Source: Parietichytrium sp. I65-24A
Taxonomy: Eukaryota; Sar; Bigyra; Thraustochytrida; Thraustochytriidae
NCBI GenBank assembly: GCA_012862575.1
Contig: BLSF01000015.1
Location: forward strand, 123,545 to 187,544
Reading direction: 5' to 3'
DNA length: 64,000 nt
Made by a program: the position numbers and the translations under genes. The notes beneath the pieces were generated by a model. The model was not told where the DNA came from. It ran no database searches and saw only the letters and a list, made by a program, of their open reading frames with translations. Below are positions 44,598-57,456 of the stretch, piece after piece. Position 1 is the stretch's first letter. Each line of letters begins with the position of its first letter.

Positions 44598-47500
44598 ATG
44601 AACCAGGAGGAAAAGGAGAAGGAGAAGGAGAAGCAGGATGGCCTGCCGAAAGGACTGGCGAGCGGCGGAAGACAGCTTCGGATCAGCTTCCAAAATGCCG
44701 TGGAAGGAGAGCAATTCGATGTCGAACATGAGAGCGGCGTTGGCGCAGTTTCCAGTGCGAAGAACCGGTCCCCGAGGAAAGACTCGACAGGATCGCCCAA
44801 GAAGCGCAAGATGTTGAGAGAGCCCAAGCTTGCCGGGAAATTAGACTTTGGTTTTGGAGGGATCGAATTGGACATGGACGCGGCGCTATTGGGACAGGAC
44901 GCGCTCTCTCCACGGCAACAGTTTATGCTGTCTCCGCGGCCGCCAGCGCACTCGCCACGCATGAAAGTTGTCGCGAGCGATAATGCCACTCGCTTCGAGT
45001 CAAGCCGCGGCGCATTCTCAGCCAGAGGTCGAATTACCACAGCTGCGGGCTCCACGCAGCAGCAATCGCAAGCGCAAGCGCAAACACAAGCGCAAACACA
45101 GCAGCACATGGATGCCTCCCCAAAACCAATGTCACCAGGCCAAATCGCGTCTGCGCGCCACACGCAATCGTTCTCTGCCGAAGGTGGGAAGGAGTTTGAG
45201 TTCACTAAGGAGGCTCTGGCAAAGTTGAGGACGGGTGAAGACGCAATTTCGTTCTTTGCGCTACACGGAGCAAACACACCGGTCAAATTCGTTCCTCTGA
45301 ACCGCGCCCCGCCAGGGAAGCGCTTCAGGCCTTATGACCTCGTTGTGGTCGATCCGAGCGATGTGAATCCGGAACATTTCACAATGTCTGCAGCCGGGGT
45401 TGTTAGAGTCGCACCCAACGAGCCCTCAGATTTCGTTTCGCTCTCGGAGTGGATGAGACTCTCCACTATATTCAACGTCATATCGTCTATTCGATTCTTC
45501 AAACATTACCTGGTGCGCAAAATGTTTACAGCCTGGAGGTCCTCGATCCGATTCAACCTGTACAACATCCAGCGAAAAAAGCTTTCGCAAAAGCTTTTCC
45601 TTGCCAAGCCGTCGTTTTGCGAGCCACTTATCGAGATTAACAAATGCATGGCCGAAATGCACAATGTATTGCTGCTTGACTTGCGGTCTCAGAAGACTTT
45701 CGAAGTTTCGCACTTTTCGGAACATCAGAATTCAAAGAGAGCAGAGGCTTCCAAGGAGCTGGAAACTATTATGGAGAAGGTACAGGCAGTCTGTGAACGC
45801 GTTTGTAATGACGCCACGAGGCGCGCCAGAATCACGAACGAGGCATTTCAAAGCAGCATCAACGGGATGAATAACCCTCGTGAGCTCAAGACGAGATCTC
45901 TAGTCGCTTTGAAAGAAGAGCGAGCGGAGCGCATTGAAAAACTCACCGTAGCAATGCAAGAGGCTGGGATGTTGGGAGATTTTATTCGTTTAGCGGACTA
46001 TATGACTGTGGAGAACTTGGTGCACATGTGTGTCAACACGCACCGAGACCTATTGAATGAGCTTCTCAAAGGCTCCAGAAAAGCGGGCATGTTTGAAACC
46101 ACGGTCGGCTTTACAATCGAACGGAAAATATGCTTCCAGCCGAATGGGGATGACATCCTCGCCCTTCTGAAGGATTTGAGTAATTCAACTATTCGTGCCG
46201 TTGGGTCAGTGTCGCGCATTTTGTTTATTCGCCCGTTCAAAGGTATCGTCGCCCCAATCATCATTGACAGCCCGGATGTGCGCAATTTGGTGGTGGATTC
46301 CCGGTCATTCTGTGAAATTCGAAAGCAGATGGATATAAAGATACAAGAGGACTTTGTGGACGCGATGGAGTATGCTGCAAATTTCGAGCAAGTGCTCCCT
46401 ATTTTTGCTTACAATCAGACGTTCGATTTTGAGGAGTACAAGCTTCAAGAACCCTCGCTGGCGACCATAAAAAAGGACATGGCGATGCTTGCGGAGTGGG
46501 CGAAAGAATTGGAGCGAATGCGTGTCGGAAATACGGTCGGTATTCTTTATGTGGAGTCACGCAAATTGCGTAGTTCGTTGGTTCCCGTTACCGACCACGG
46601 CTTGGACGAAATGAAGCAGCTCCTCGGTCAGCTCGCGAGGGACAAGTGCTCAAATCTGCTTGGAGAATACAAACTTCTAATCCGTGAACTTGAAACTCAG
46701 CCACAGCACCTCAAAGATTTTGCTCACCATGTGCAGTACGTCCAGCAACTGAAGACTGATACAAAGGAGATGTTGCGGAACACCGCTAATGTGGAGGAAA
46801 TGTACCGCTTGTGTTCGAGTTATGGGATGAAGGTGTCTGCCGTGGACATGGTGCAATTTGATGATTTAAAGCACTTTACCGAGGCTTTCGCCACCAAACG
46901 TAAAGAGGCGGAGTCCTTCATCGACTCTCGGCTGCCCGAAATGACGCAAACACTTGATATGAATATCGCAAAGCTAGGCGATCAGCTGGCTCACCTCAAG
47001 CAGACGATTACGACAGGCATCTTCGTTGAGCCAGATGCTGATCCAGAGAATGTGATGAGCGAGTATGAGACCATCAGGGCCAAACTCAAGCACTTGGATG
47101 AATTGAGCAAAACCTATTCCCAGTACCAGGAGCTGTTCAAGATATCTGTGTATGACTATAAGAACCTCAGAGAGACAGAGCACACCTTCGAAATATATTC
47201 CAGCTTGTGGAAATCGATTCAGACATGGAACGAGAAAACTGCGGCTTGGTACCACGCAGACTTCCAGAGCTTGGACGTCGAGGAGCTTAGTGTGGACGTA
47301 CAAAATATCTACCGCGATGCTGCGCTCGCTCACAAGCGACTAAACAACAAAGTGACGGAGCGCTTTCTGGAGTCTTGCACAGATTTCAAGCAGCACGTTC
47401 CGGTAATTCTCGAACTCGGTAATCCTGCAATGAAGGACAGACATTGGAGCCAGATCTTCAAGATGCTCAAGCAGCCATGGTTTCCGTCGACGACATTCAC

Positions 47501-50500
47501 TTTGGACAATCTCACGGATTACGAAATATTCTCGCACGCTTCTCAAGTGAGTGAAATCTCTGCAAATGCTTCTGGCGAAGCTGCCCTGGAGGCGTCCTTG
47601 GAGAAAATCAAAAACTCTTGGGAAGAGACCAAATTTGAGCTTTTGCCATACAGAAACGCCAAGAACACATATATCCTATCGTCTCTGGAAGACATCTTCA
47701 CACTTCTGGAGGACAATCAGGTAACCTTGCAGACGATGATGGGCTCAAGATTTTTAGCAGGTGTTCGCAAAGAGGTGGAGCACTGGCAACGCAAACTATC
47801 CTTACTCGCCGACACTTTAGACGAGTGGGTGTCCTGTCAGCGCAACTGGATGTACCTGGAAACGATTTTCTGTGCAGATGACATCCAGGAGCAGCTCCCT
47901 GAAGAGTCTGAGAAATTCCAAACCGTAGATAGGCTTTGGAAAGACTCGTTGCTGAGGGTGAAGGAAAATCCCTTTGTCATTGAGTGTATCTCATCGAAGA
48001 TCTTGGGAGGTGCAGCAGTAAATCAGGGTGGAGATGGTGACGCAGACGACGAGATTAGCCCAAAGTTGTATGAACGCTTCAAGTTTTGCAATCGGCTCCT
48101 CGACGAAACCCAAAAGTCTCTTGAGAATTATCTCGAAACCAAACGCTCGGCGTTCCCACGCTTTTACTTTTTGTCAAACGATGAGCTGCTTGAGATTTTA
48201 TCTCAAACAAGAGACCCAACAGCTGTACAAGCCCATCTCTCCAAGTGCTTTGACTCCATGAAGTCTTTGAAGTTTATCACGAAAGAACTGCCTAATGGCA
48301 CTGAGCAGGCCAACCAGATTGCGGGTATGACCTCTGCAGAGGGCGAGTTTGTTGAATTTGAGGAGGTAGTCAATCCGAACGGTGAGTTGGTCGAGCACTG
48401 GCTCCGTGGTGTGGAGAAAGCCATGCGAAAAACGCTGCGGAGTAGAACCCGATCGGCACTCGACGAGTATAGCAAGGTGGATCAGATCGAACGTGAAGAA
48501 TGGATTTTTAAGAACCCCGCCCAGAGTGTTCTCGCAGTCGATCAAATCACTTGGACCTACAACACCGCAAAAGCGCTTCGGGAGAACGCCATAAAGAATC
48601 ACCTCAAATTCTCTGTCGATCAGATTGACGCTCTCATTCGCCGCGTTCGATGCCCCCTCACCAAGCTCCAGAGAACTCTAATGGGAGCTCTCATCGTTTT
48701 GGATGTTCATGCCCGCGACGTCGTCAATCAGTTTGTGTTGGAGGGTATCGCCTCGGAGACAAACTTTGAGTGGACCCGGCAGCTGCGCTACTATTACAAT
48801 TATGACAAGGATTGCGTTGAGGTCAAACAGACCAACACCCAATTCGATTACGCGTACGAGTACCTGGGCAACTCCCCGCGCCTTGTGATTACGCCGCTCA
48901 CGGATCTCTGCTACATGACGCTGACCGGAGCACTCCACCTTCGCTTTGGAGGCGCCCCTGCAGGTCCAGCAGGAACTGGTAAAACAGAAACCACCAAAGA
49001 CCTTGCAAAGGCATTAGCTGTACAGTGTGTCGTGTTTAACTGCTCTGACGGCTTGGACTACAAGATCATGGGAAGGTTCTTTTCGGGATTGGCTCAATGC
49101 GGAGCGTGGGCGTGCTTTGACGAGTTCAACCGCATTGATATTGAGGTCCTCTCCGTAATTGCGCAGCAGATTCTTACCATCCAACAGGGCATCATCAACG
49201 GCTCCGAGAAGATTGACTTCGAAGGAAACTTGATTCCTCTGAACAGCAATTTTGGAGTCTTCATTACCATGAACCCCGGGTATGCCGGACGCACTGAGCT
49301 CCCAGATAATCTCAAGGCTCTATTTCGACCTGTAGCGATGATGGTTCCCGACTACAGAATGATTGCAGAGATCATGCTTTTTTCCGAGGGATTCAGCAAC
49401 GCCTTACCCCTCAGCAACAAAATGACACAGCTCTACCAGCTCAGCTCAGAGCAATTGAGCAAACAAGACCACTACGACTTTGGAATGCGCGCTGTCAAGT
49501 CTGTCCTCGTGGCCGCCGGAAATTTGAAGAGGAAGGAGCCAGACACGAGAGAGGATTTACTGTTGATTCGCGCAATGCGTGACTCAAATGTTCCCAAATT
49601 CCTTGAACAGGATCTTGAGCTGTTCCAAGGAATTATCAACGACCTGTTCCCCGGTGTGGACGTTCCCTTCGTGGATTATGGTGACCTTCAAGTTGCAATC
49701 GAGGAGGAAATCACCAAAGAGGGGCTCGTTCCCGTTCCGGCCTTTGTGCGAAAGGTTATTCAGGTTCACGAGACTCAACTCGTGAGGCACGGAATGATGC
49801 TTGTCGGAGAGACAGGATCTGGTAAATCCTCGAATGCCCGCATTCTGGCCAAAGCCCTGGGCGCGTTATACAAGAAAGGGATTCGGGATGGCGACGACGG
49901 ATTTTACAAGGTCGTGAAGCGCTTGATCCTGAATCCCAAGTCGATCACTGCTGGCGAACTTTACGGTATGTTCAACGACATGACCGGAGAATGGAGTGAC
50001 GGAATAGTCCCAAATATTGTAAGGTCGTGTATCAAAGATGATGGGGAGCGCAAGTGGATTATTTTCGATGGTCCAGTTGATGCTGTCTGGATTGAGAACA
50101 TGAACACCGTGTTGGACGACAACAAAACGCTCTGCTTGGCAAACTCGGAGAGAATCAAGATCCCGTCGTTTGTCCACATGATGTTCGAAGTCCAAGACCT
50201 TGCGGTTGCTTCGCCGGCCACAGTCTCTCGCTGTGGAATGGTCTACATGGAGCAGATTCACATTGGACAAGAAGCTCGAGTTGATGCTTGGGCCGCCGCC
50301 ATGCGACTCGAGGAAATGCTCCCTTCACAAGCAAGCCGAATTTTACGTCTTGTCAAGCAGTACATCCCGAAGGGCATCAAGTTTGTTCGTAAACTCGGCA
50401 AGTTGCGGATCCCAGTCTCAGACGCTCAATTGATGCACAGTTTCTTGAATCTTTTTCAGTCCATGCTCAGTTTCCAAGACGTTGCAGAGGAGCACGAAGC

Positions 50501-53500
50501 CCTTGAAAGACTGGTTTCAATGATGTTTGTCTTTTCTTTCGCGTGGTCTGTTGGAGCGAATCTCGCAGAGAATCACCGACTTGGGTTTTCGGAGTATTGC
50601 ACGAATGAGATGGCTTCCCTGCTTGACGGAGCGGGCAAGATTGTCAACGTGTTTGACTGCTTCGTAGATCCCACAACTGCAGTTTTCCTTCCATGGACCC
50701 GGGCAATCTCAAGCTTTGAATACACAAAGGGAACCCCGTACTTTGACCTGCTCGTTCCGACGGCGGACACCACCAGGTATACCTATCTCCTCAAGGTACT
50801 AGCAACAAATAAGCACAACGCTTTGTTTATGGGAGAAACTGGGGTGGGCAAGAGTGTCATTATTAGTTCTTTTCTAAACTCCGTGTGTTCGGATGATGCA
50901 CAAGCTGTGGAGGACAAAGGTAGCAATGCTGCAGTAAAATCCTCCAGGTGAGTCTGATGCAGCGGACGTCATCGCGTCCAAGATGGCTGGCACTGCAGGC
51001 ACTGGTCAGCTTCACCTTCACCGGCTTGCGAACAACTCGCAAGAGTTTATTCAAGCTCGAATTAATTACTCTGCGAGAACTACCCCGCACAACGTCGTTG
51101 AGATATTGGAGGCCAGCCTTGAAAAGAAGAGGAAGACTCTGTTGGGACCACCCGGCGGAAAACGTATGTTGCTCTTCATCGATGATATCAACATGCCCAC
51201 TCTGGAAACTTACGGCGCGCAACCTCCAAATGAGCTTGTTCGCCAGGTCCTCGATCAAGGCGGTATGTACGACACGGCCAAGTTGTTCTTCAAGAACGTT
51301 GCGGACACAAATTTGCTTGCCGCTTGCGCTCCTCCTGGTGGTGGCCGGAGCGAACTTCCACCCCGCCTACTTCGTCACTTCCACACAGTATGGGTTCCAC
51401 AGCTTGCGAACTCGTCACTGGAAATGATTTTTGGGTCCATTTTCTCGGGTTTTTTGAATGACGAACTTCCGAGCTATGCGGAGTACTCTTTGAGTCTCGT
51501 GCAGGCCAGCGTTGGTCTCTATCATAGTGTGCTGAAAGAGATGCTTCCTACCCCGTCTCGTTCTCATTATACGTTCAATTTGAGAGATCTCAGCAAGATC
51601 TTCCAAGGCTTGTTGATGACTCGGGCGTCAGTCTGCAAATCGGAGCAAACATTGTTTCAATTATGGGTTCACGAGGTAGCACGTGTGTTTCGCGACCGAC
51701 TGTTGAGCTTAGACGATCGCCAATGGTTTGATCGAACTGCTCTTCTCGCCCTCAAAACCTACGTTCCCAATGCCTCCGTCACTGACGATGCCCTTGGGAA
51801 CGGCGAGAAGGACCAAGGAACATCCAACTTTGTCGAAAACTTGGTGTTTGGCGATTTTAAGTCGAAGGAGGAGCCTCCAAACAGGCCCTACGAGCTGGTA
51901 GCCTCTAATCAAGACCAGCTCGACGCCTTGGACGGACTCTTCTCGGACTGCCTGGAGGAGTATAACATCACTTACCCATCGCAAATGCACCTTGTGTTCT
52001 TCCGAGATGCGATTCGTCATATTGCTCGAATATGCAGAATCCTGCGCCAGCCTCGAGGAAATGCCTTGTTGGTGGGCGTCGGAGGATCTGGAAGACAAAG
52101 TCTCACCCGACTCGGAACATTCATTTCTGGATTCAAGTGCATATCGATCGAGATGACAAGGGGCTACGGACCCGCGGAGTTCCACGAGAGCCTGAGGAAC
52201 ATCTTGATCAAGGCGGGCACTGGCCCCGACCCTGTCACCTTCCTGTTCAGCGATTCTCAGATCGTGGAGGAGTCCTTTCTGGAGGACATAAACAATTTGC
52301 TTAACTCTGGACAGGTGCCGAATCTGTACCAGCCTGAGGACGTTGAGAAGATTCTCAATGGAATTCGACCAATTGCTAAGGAGAAGGGGCGAACGGAGAG
52401 CCGGGATAGCCTTTTGCAATTTTATACCGAGCGTGTCCGCGAAAACCTTCACATAGTTCTAGCTTTTTCGCCGATTGGTTCCTCTTTCAGAACAAGATGC
52501 CGGATGTTCCCGTCACTTGTGAATTGTTGCACCATCGATTGGTTCGATCCGTGGCCGAGGGATGCTCTTTACTCAGTTGCAAAGTATTTCCTCGTTCAAA
52601 ACGACCGCAATCTCGGTATCGAGGCCTATGTGGATCCGCTGTGTCAAATGTGCGTGCATATTCACAAGAGTGTCGAAGACGCCAGTAAGACATACTTGGA
52701 GAAGGAGGGGCGGTACAATTACACGACTCCAACATCTTATCTTGAGCTCATTCGGACCTACAAGGTCATGCTTGCCGAGCAGCGCGACAAGGTTGCTGGC
52801 CGTCTTTCCCGCTACCAGAACGGACTTCAAAAGCTGCTAGAAACCGAGCAAGTTGTTGCTGGGCTCCAAGAGACACTTACCGAGTTGGTGCCCACATTGG
52901 AGAAAGCGCAAAAGGACACTTCTGCGCTCCTGGAGAGGCTGGCTATCGATCAAAAGGAGGCCGATGCTGCACGATCTGTAGCACTTCAGGACGAAGCCAC
53001 GGCGAAGAAAGTTGCGGCGGAAGTCAACGACATCCGAAATGAGTGTCAAGCTGACCTTGACGAGGCTATGCCAGCGTACGAGAGCGCCGTGAAGGCTCTA
53101 GACTTGCTTGACAAGAAAAGCATCCAAGAGGTCAAATCTTTCGCTCAGCCGCCGCCATTGGTCGCTTTCACATTGGAGGCAGTGTGTATTCTACTCGGCG
53201 TCAAGCCTGACTGGCAGACCGCAAAGAAAGTTATGAATGATCTCAATTTCCTTCAGCGATTGAAAGATTTTGACAAGGACAACATCGACCCGAAGAAGAT
53301 CCGGAAGCTGACGAAATATATCAATGAACCCGACTTTAATGCGGAAAAGATGAAGTCTGTGTCCTCTGCGGCGTGCTCCTTATGCATGTGGGTCCATGCT
53401 CTGGTCATTTACGATGGAGTTGTGAAGAACATTGCCCCGAAACGGGAAAAGTTGGAGGAAGCGCAGGCAAGCCTCGCTCAAGTCGAGCGGGAGCTGGTGC

Positions 53501-56500
53501 AGAAGCAAGCTAGCTTGCAGGCAATTGTTGCTGAACTGGAATCTTTGCAGGCAAAGTATGAGCAGAGTTTGCAAAACAAGAAGGACATTGAGGAACGCGC
53601 GAAAACGACAGAGGTGCATCTGCAAAGAGCCAATCAGCTCATTGACGGACTTGGAGACGAAAAAGGCCGCTGGACAGAGCTGGAGGCGCAATTGAAGATC
53701 GACCTCAGCAATCTCGTTGGAAACATCATTCTCGCGACCGGATCGCTTGCTTATCTTGGCCCATTCACCGCAGACTACCGGCAACGGTTGACAGTGGAGT
53801 GGGCGACCCTCTGCAAAAAGAATCGTATCCCGGTTGAGTCTGGGAACAAGGGTGCTAGCAATCTATCCATAGTAAGGCTTCTTGCTGACCCTGTTGCCGT
53901 GAGACAGTGGCATATAGATGGGCTTCCAGCTGACACATTCTCTACCGAAAATGGTGTGCTGGCGACTTTGGGTCGTCGGTGGCCGTTAATGATCGACCCG
54001 CAAGGTCAGGCAAACAAGTGGGTCCGAAACACCTTTTCCGAAAGCAACTTGAAGAACCGCGGTGGAGGAGCTGGAAAAGGAAAAGGAGCGTCTTTAAATG
54101 TCATAAAACTCAGTGATGCAGATTTTCTGCGTACTTTGGAGAACTCCATTCGATTCGGAAACCCAGTGCTCTTGGAGAATGTTGGAGAGGCCTTGGATGC
54201 AACACTGGAGCCTATCTTGCTCAAGCAGATATTCAAAAAGGGAGGGCAGCAACTCCTCCGTCTTGGAGATACGGATGTCCCTTACTCAGATGAGTTTAGG
54301 CTTTTCATTACTACCAAATTGCCAAACCCACATTATATGCCCGAAGTGATGGTCAAGGTCACCGTGGTCAACTTCACTGTCACTCTGTCCGGGCTAGAAG
54401 ACCAACTTTTGGTTGATGTCGTTCGGAGCGAGAGACCGGACTTGGAAGTGCGAAAGGACGAGCTGGTAGTGTCCATTGCCAGCGACAAGAAGGCACTGAA
54501 GGAGATCGAAGACAAGATTTTGCAGATGCTCGCCAATTCTTCAGGAAACATCTTGGACGATGAGGATCTCATCCTCGAGCTGGGAAAGTCTAAAAAGACA
54601 TCGCATACCATCAGCAATCGCATGGTAGAAACGGAGACCACGAGCAAGGAAATTGACTTGGCACGCGAGGTGTATCGTCCGGTTGCTCGAAGAGGTTCGA
54701 TCCTGTATTTTATTATTTCCTCCCTTCCCCAGATTGATCCCATGTACCAGTACTCCCTGCAGTACTTTCAAAAGCTCTTTGTGATGCTGATAGAATCTTG
54801 TCCCAAGGTGGACTCCATTGAAGAGAGGGTTGCGTTGCTGCTCTCAAGGTGCACGGAGAAAATCTATTTCAACATTTGCCGCGGTCTCTTCGAAAAGCAC
54901 AAGCTCATCTTTAGCGTCAAAATAGCGGTGGAGATCCTCCGTGCTGGCGGCGCTATCAGCGGCAAGGAGTGGGACTACTTTTTGCATGGGCAAACCGGAG
55001 ACCAGTCTACCGAAGAGCTTCTCACTATATATGGCGAAATGCCCGCTTCCTTTTCAGATAAAAGGGCCTGGGCGGAGTTTTGCAGTATTACGTCCATGGT
55101 GCCTGCCTTTAAGGGTCTTCTCGTCGACGTTCAAATTTCCCAACCAGCTCTATGGCAAAAGTGGGCTCAGCGTGAAGACATGCAAACGGCCAGTTTGCCA
55201 GGGGACTGGGACGAGCGCATCACACCTTTTCAGAAGCTTCTCTTGGTGCGCATCTTCAGAAAGGAGCAAGTTGTGTTTGCCATTAAGGATTTCGTTGGGG
55301 AAAGTATCGGGAAAGTCTATATGCAGTCGCCGCCTTTTGACCTTCAAGGCGCGTACGCAGACTCAAATTGTGCAACGCCTATCATCTTCATTCTCTCTCC
55401 CGGAGCCGAGGTAACAGACAGTCTTTTGGAGATAGCACAGTCTTGCGGCAAGTCCGGCAGCAAAACAAAGATCGTATCTCTTGGACAAGGCCAAGGTCCT
55501 ATTGCTGAAAGGCTTATCGCGGACGGGCGGGAGTCTGGAGATTGGGTTTGTTTACAGAACTGCCACCTGGCTGTGTCCTGGCTGGCGACACTGGAGCAGA
55601 TTCTGGAAGGCTCAGATCAGCTCGCCAGCGTAGGAAAAATCCATCCAGAGCACCGTCTCTGGCTGACCTCGGACCCGAGCCCAAAATTTCCAGTCGCTAT
55701 TTTGCAGCAAGGGATAAAAATCACAAACGAGCCTCCGAGAGGTATGAAAGCTAATATGGCTAGGTCGTTCGCGGATATGAGTCGTGAGGAATACGAGAGC
55801 GGAAGCTCAACGTGGCGAAAACTTGTGTTCGGGCTCATGTTTTATAATGCTCTCATATTGGAGCGACGAAAGTTTGGGCCGATTGGATGGAACATACAAT
55901 ATGGCTGGATGAATTCAGACCAAAAAACAGCCATGAAGAATGTCAAACTCTTTCTTGAGGAGGCGGAAGGCGCAGGACACGAAGTCCCCTTTCAGACTCT
56001 TCTGGTGATGGTTGGAGATGTCGTGTACGGAGGTAGGATCACCGACAAAATGGACAAGTTGACTAATCGCTCCATTCTGATGCAATTTTTCAATGACGAG
56101 GTGCTGAAGGATGGGTACCAGCTCGTTCAAGGATCCACAAGCTACCCAATCCCAAACGCTGACGCTCTTGGCGACGTGTGCGAGTTTGTGAACAAGCTGC
56201 CCGACGCAGATCGCCCAGAGATTTTTGGTTTGCATCCGAACGCCGACATCACATTCCAGGAGAACGAGACGAATACCGTTCTACATACTCTGATGACATC
56301 TCAAGTTTCTTCAACATCGAGTTCAGACGAGTCCCCGGGTTCTGGTGGCGACGACTCTGCAGGCGAGTCTGGCGTGCCAGAGGTCGTGTCCCCGGACTTG
56401 GCGGTGCAGCGCACTGCAAGTCAAATACTCGAGCGCATAGAGGCTCTCTCCGCACTGAATCTCAGCAAAGCTCACGAGAGCACCTTTGCTCGACAAGACG

Positions 56501-57273
56501 GAAGGGTAAATGCGATGGGCGTGTTTCTACTTCAAGAAGTCGAGCGTTTCCAGGAGCTTCGGAGAGCAGTGGAGAGCAGTTTGCGCGAACTCATCCTTGC
56601 GACACAGGGCTTGGTCGTCATGAGCGCGCCACTGGAGGACATGTACGACAGGCTATTGCTTCAACGTGTACCGGCCCAGTGGGAGCACTATCCTTGCTTG
56701 AAACCGCTGCTGTCCTGGGTGAACGACTTTGTGGATCGAATGGCTTTTATTTCTGGGTGGTTGATAGAGGGCGCCCCTTCCTCTTTTTGGCTACCGTGCT
56801 TCTTCTTCCCTCAAGGATTTTGCACGGCGGTTCTCCAAGCGCACGTTCGGCTCGCGAAGACGCCTATTGATGAGCTCACGTTGGGGTGCGCAGTGACGAA
56901 CATGCACATCTCAGCTCTTCACGAAATCAAGCTTGTTCGACCGCCGTCGAGCGGCGTGTATATTCATGGACTATTTTTAGAGGGAGCTCGCTTCGATGCT
57001 ATGGGGTCGATGATGTTGGAAGAGTCCGAGCCAGGCGTACTGTACGATCTTTTGCCCGTTGTCAATCTATTTGCAACAAAGAAAGAGAGTGTTTTGAGCA
57101 GCGACTCGAAATTGTACTCTTGTCCTCTCTATAAGACATCCCTGCGGTACGGCACATTGTCCACAACTGGACATTCGACAAACTTTGTAATGTCAATTCA
57201 AATTCCTACAAGCAAGGACCCGAATCATTGGATCCGACGAGGCGTTGCTCTAATTAGCATGCTAAATGAGTAG
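44598..57273 (+). CDS. Axonemal dynein heavy chain, single-headed inner-arm type
   Basis: Two exons give about 4198 residues; ATG at 44598 is chosen because the frame upstream starts at GTG. A low-complexity Lys/Glu- and Gln-rich head (to about residue 190) precedes the tail and linker. AAA1 has GPAGTGKT near residue 1456 with [18 protein letters not shown]2 GETGSGKS near 1737; AAA3 GETGVGKS near 2079; AAA4 GVGGSGRQ near 2467. A coiled-coil stalk with microtubule-binding tip follows (about 2630-3020), then AAA5, AAA6 and the C-terminal domain ending [26 protein letters not shown] and HWIRRGVAL. That ending is typical of the DNAH3/7/12/1 group of monomeric inner-arm dyneins. A Ser/Asp/Gly-rich insert lies near 56300-56400. 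It drives microtubule sliding in flagella, so the cell or a life stage is flagellated. Confidence 0.95.
50920..50998 (+). other. Probable intron in the dynein gene (79 bp, GTAGCA..CTGCAG)
   Basis: The frame changes between 50919 and 50999, in the stretch after the AAA3 P-loop. Splicing GTAGCA at 50920 to CTGCAG at 50998 is phase 1, joins VEDKG to TGQLHLHRL and gives a family-like length. The stronger-looking donor GTGAGT at 50948 cannot be joined to any nearby AG in frame. A shorter alternative (50934-50982) also keeps the frame. Confidence 0.65.
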
Positions 57274-57456
57274 ATAAGATGTACTTTTTTCCGTTTCGAA
57301 TCGAATGATTCGTCTCTTCCACCCGGTAGCTGAGCTATCGGAAGCGGCAGCACCAAATTTGGCGCTGGCCCAAACACACAAAAGGCGCTCGAGACGTGAA
57401 AGGAGAAAAAGGATTTGGGATGTTTGTAATGGCGAAATATTATAGGCAAATTACTT
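57274..57456. other. Short convergent 3' region
   Basis: 183 bp between the stop codons of the dynein gene and the GH31 gene. Nothing recognisable, apart from an inverted GGTAGCTGAGCTATC near 57326-57340. Confidence 0.6.

Noticed and set aside
50948-50998. Canonical donor GTGAGT in the dynein gene
   Set aside because: Its phase fits no nearby acceptor leading into the downstream frame.
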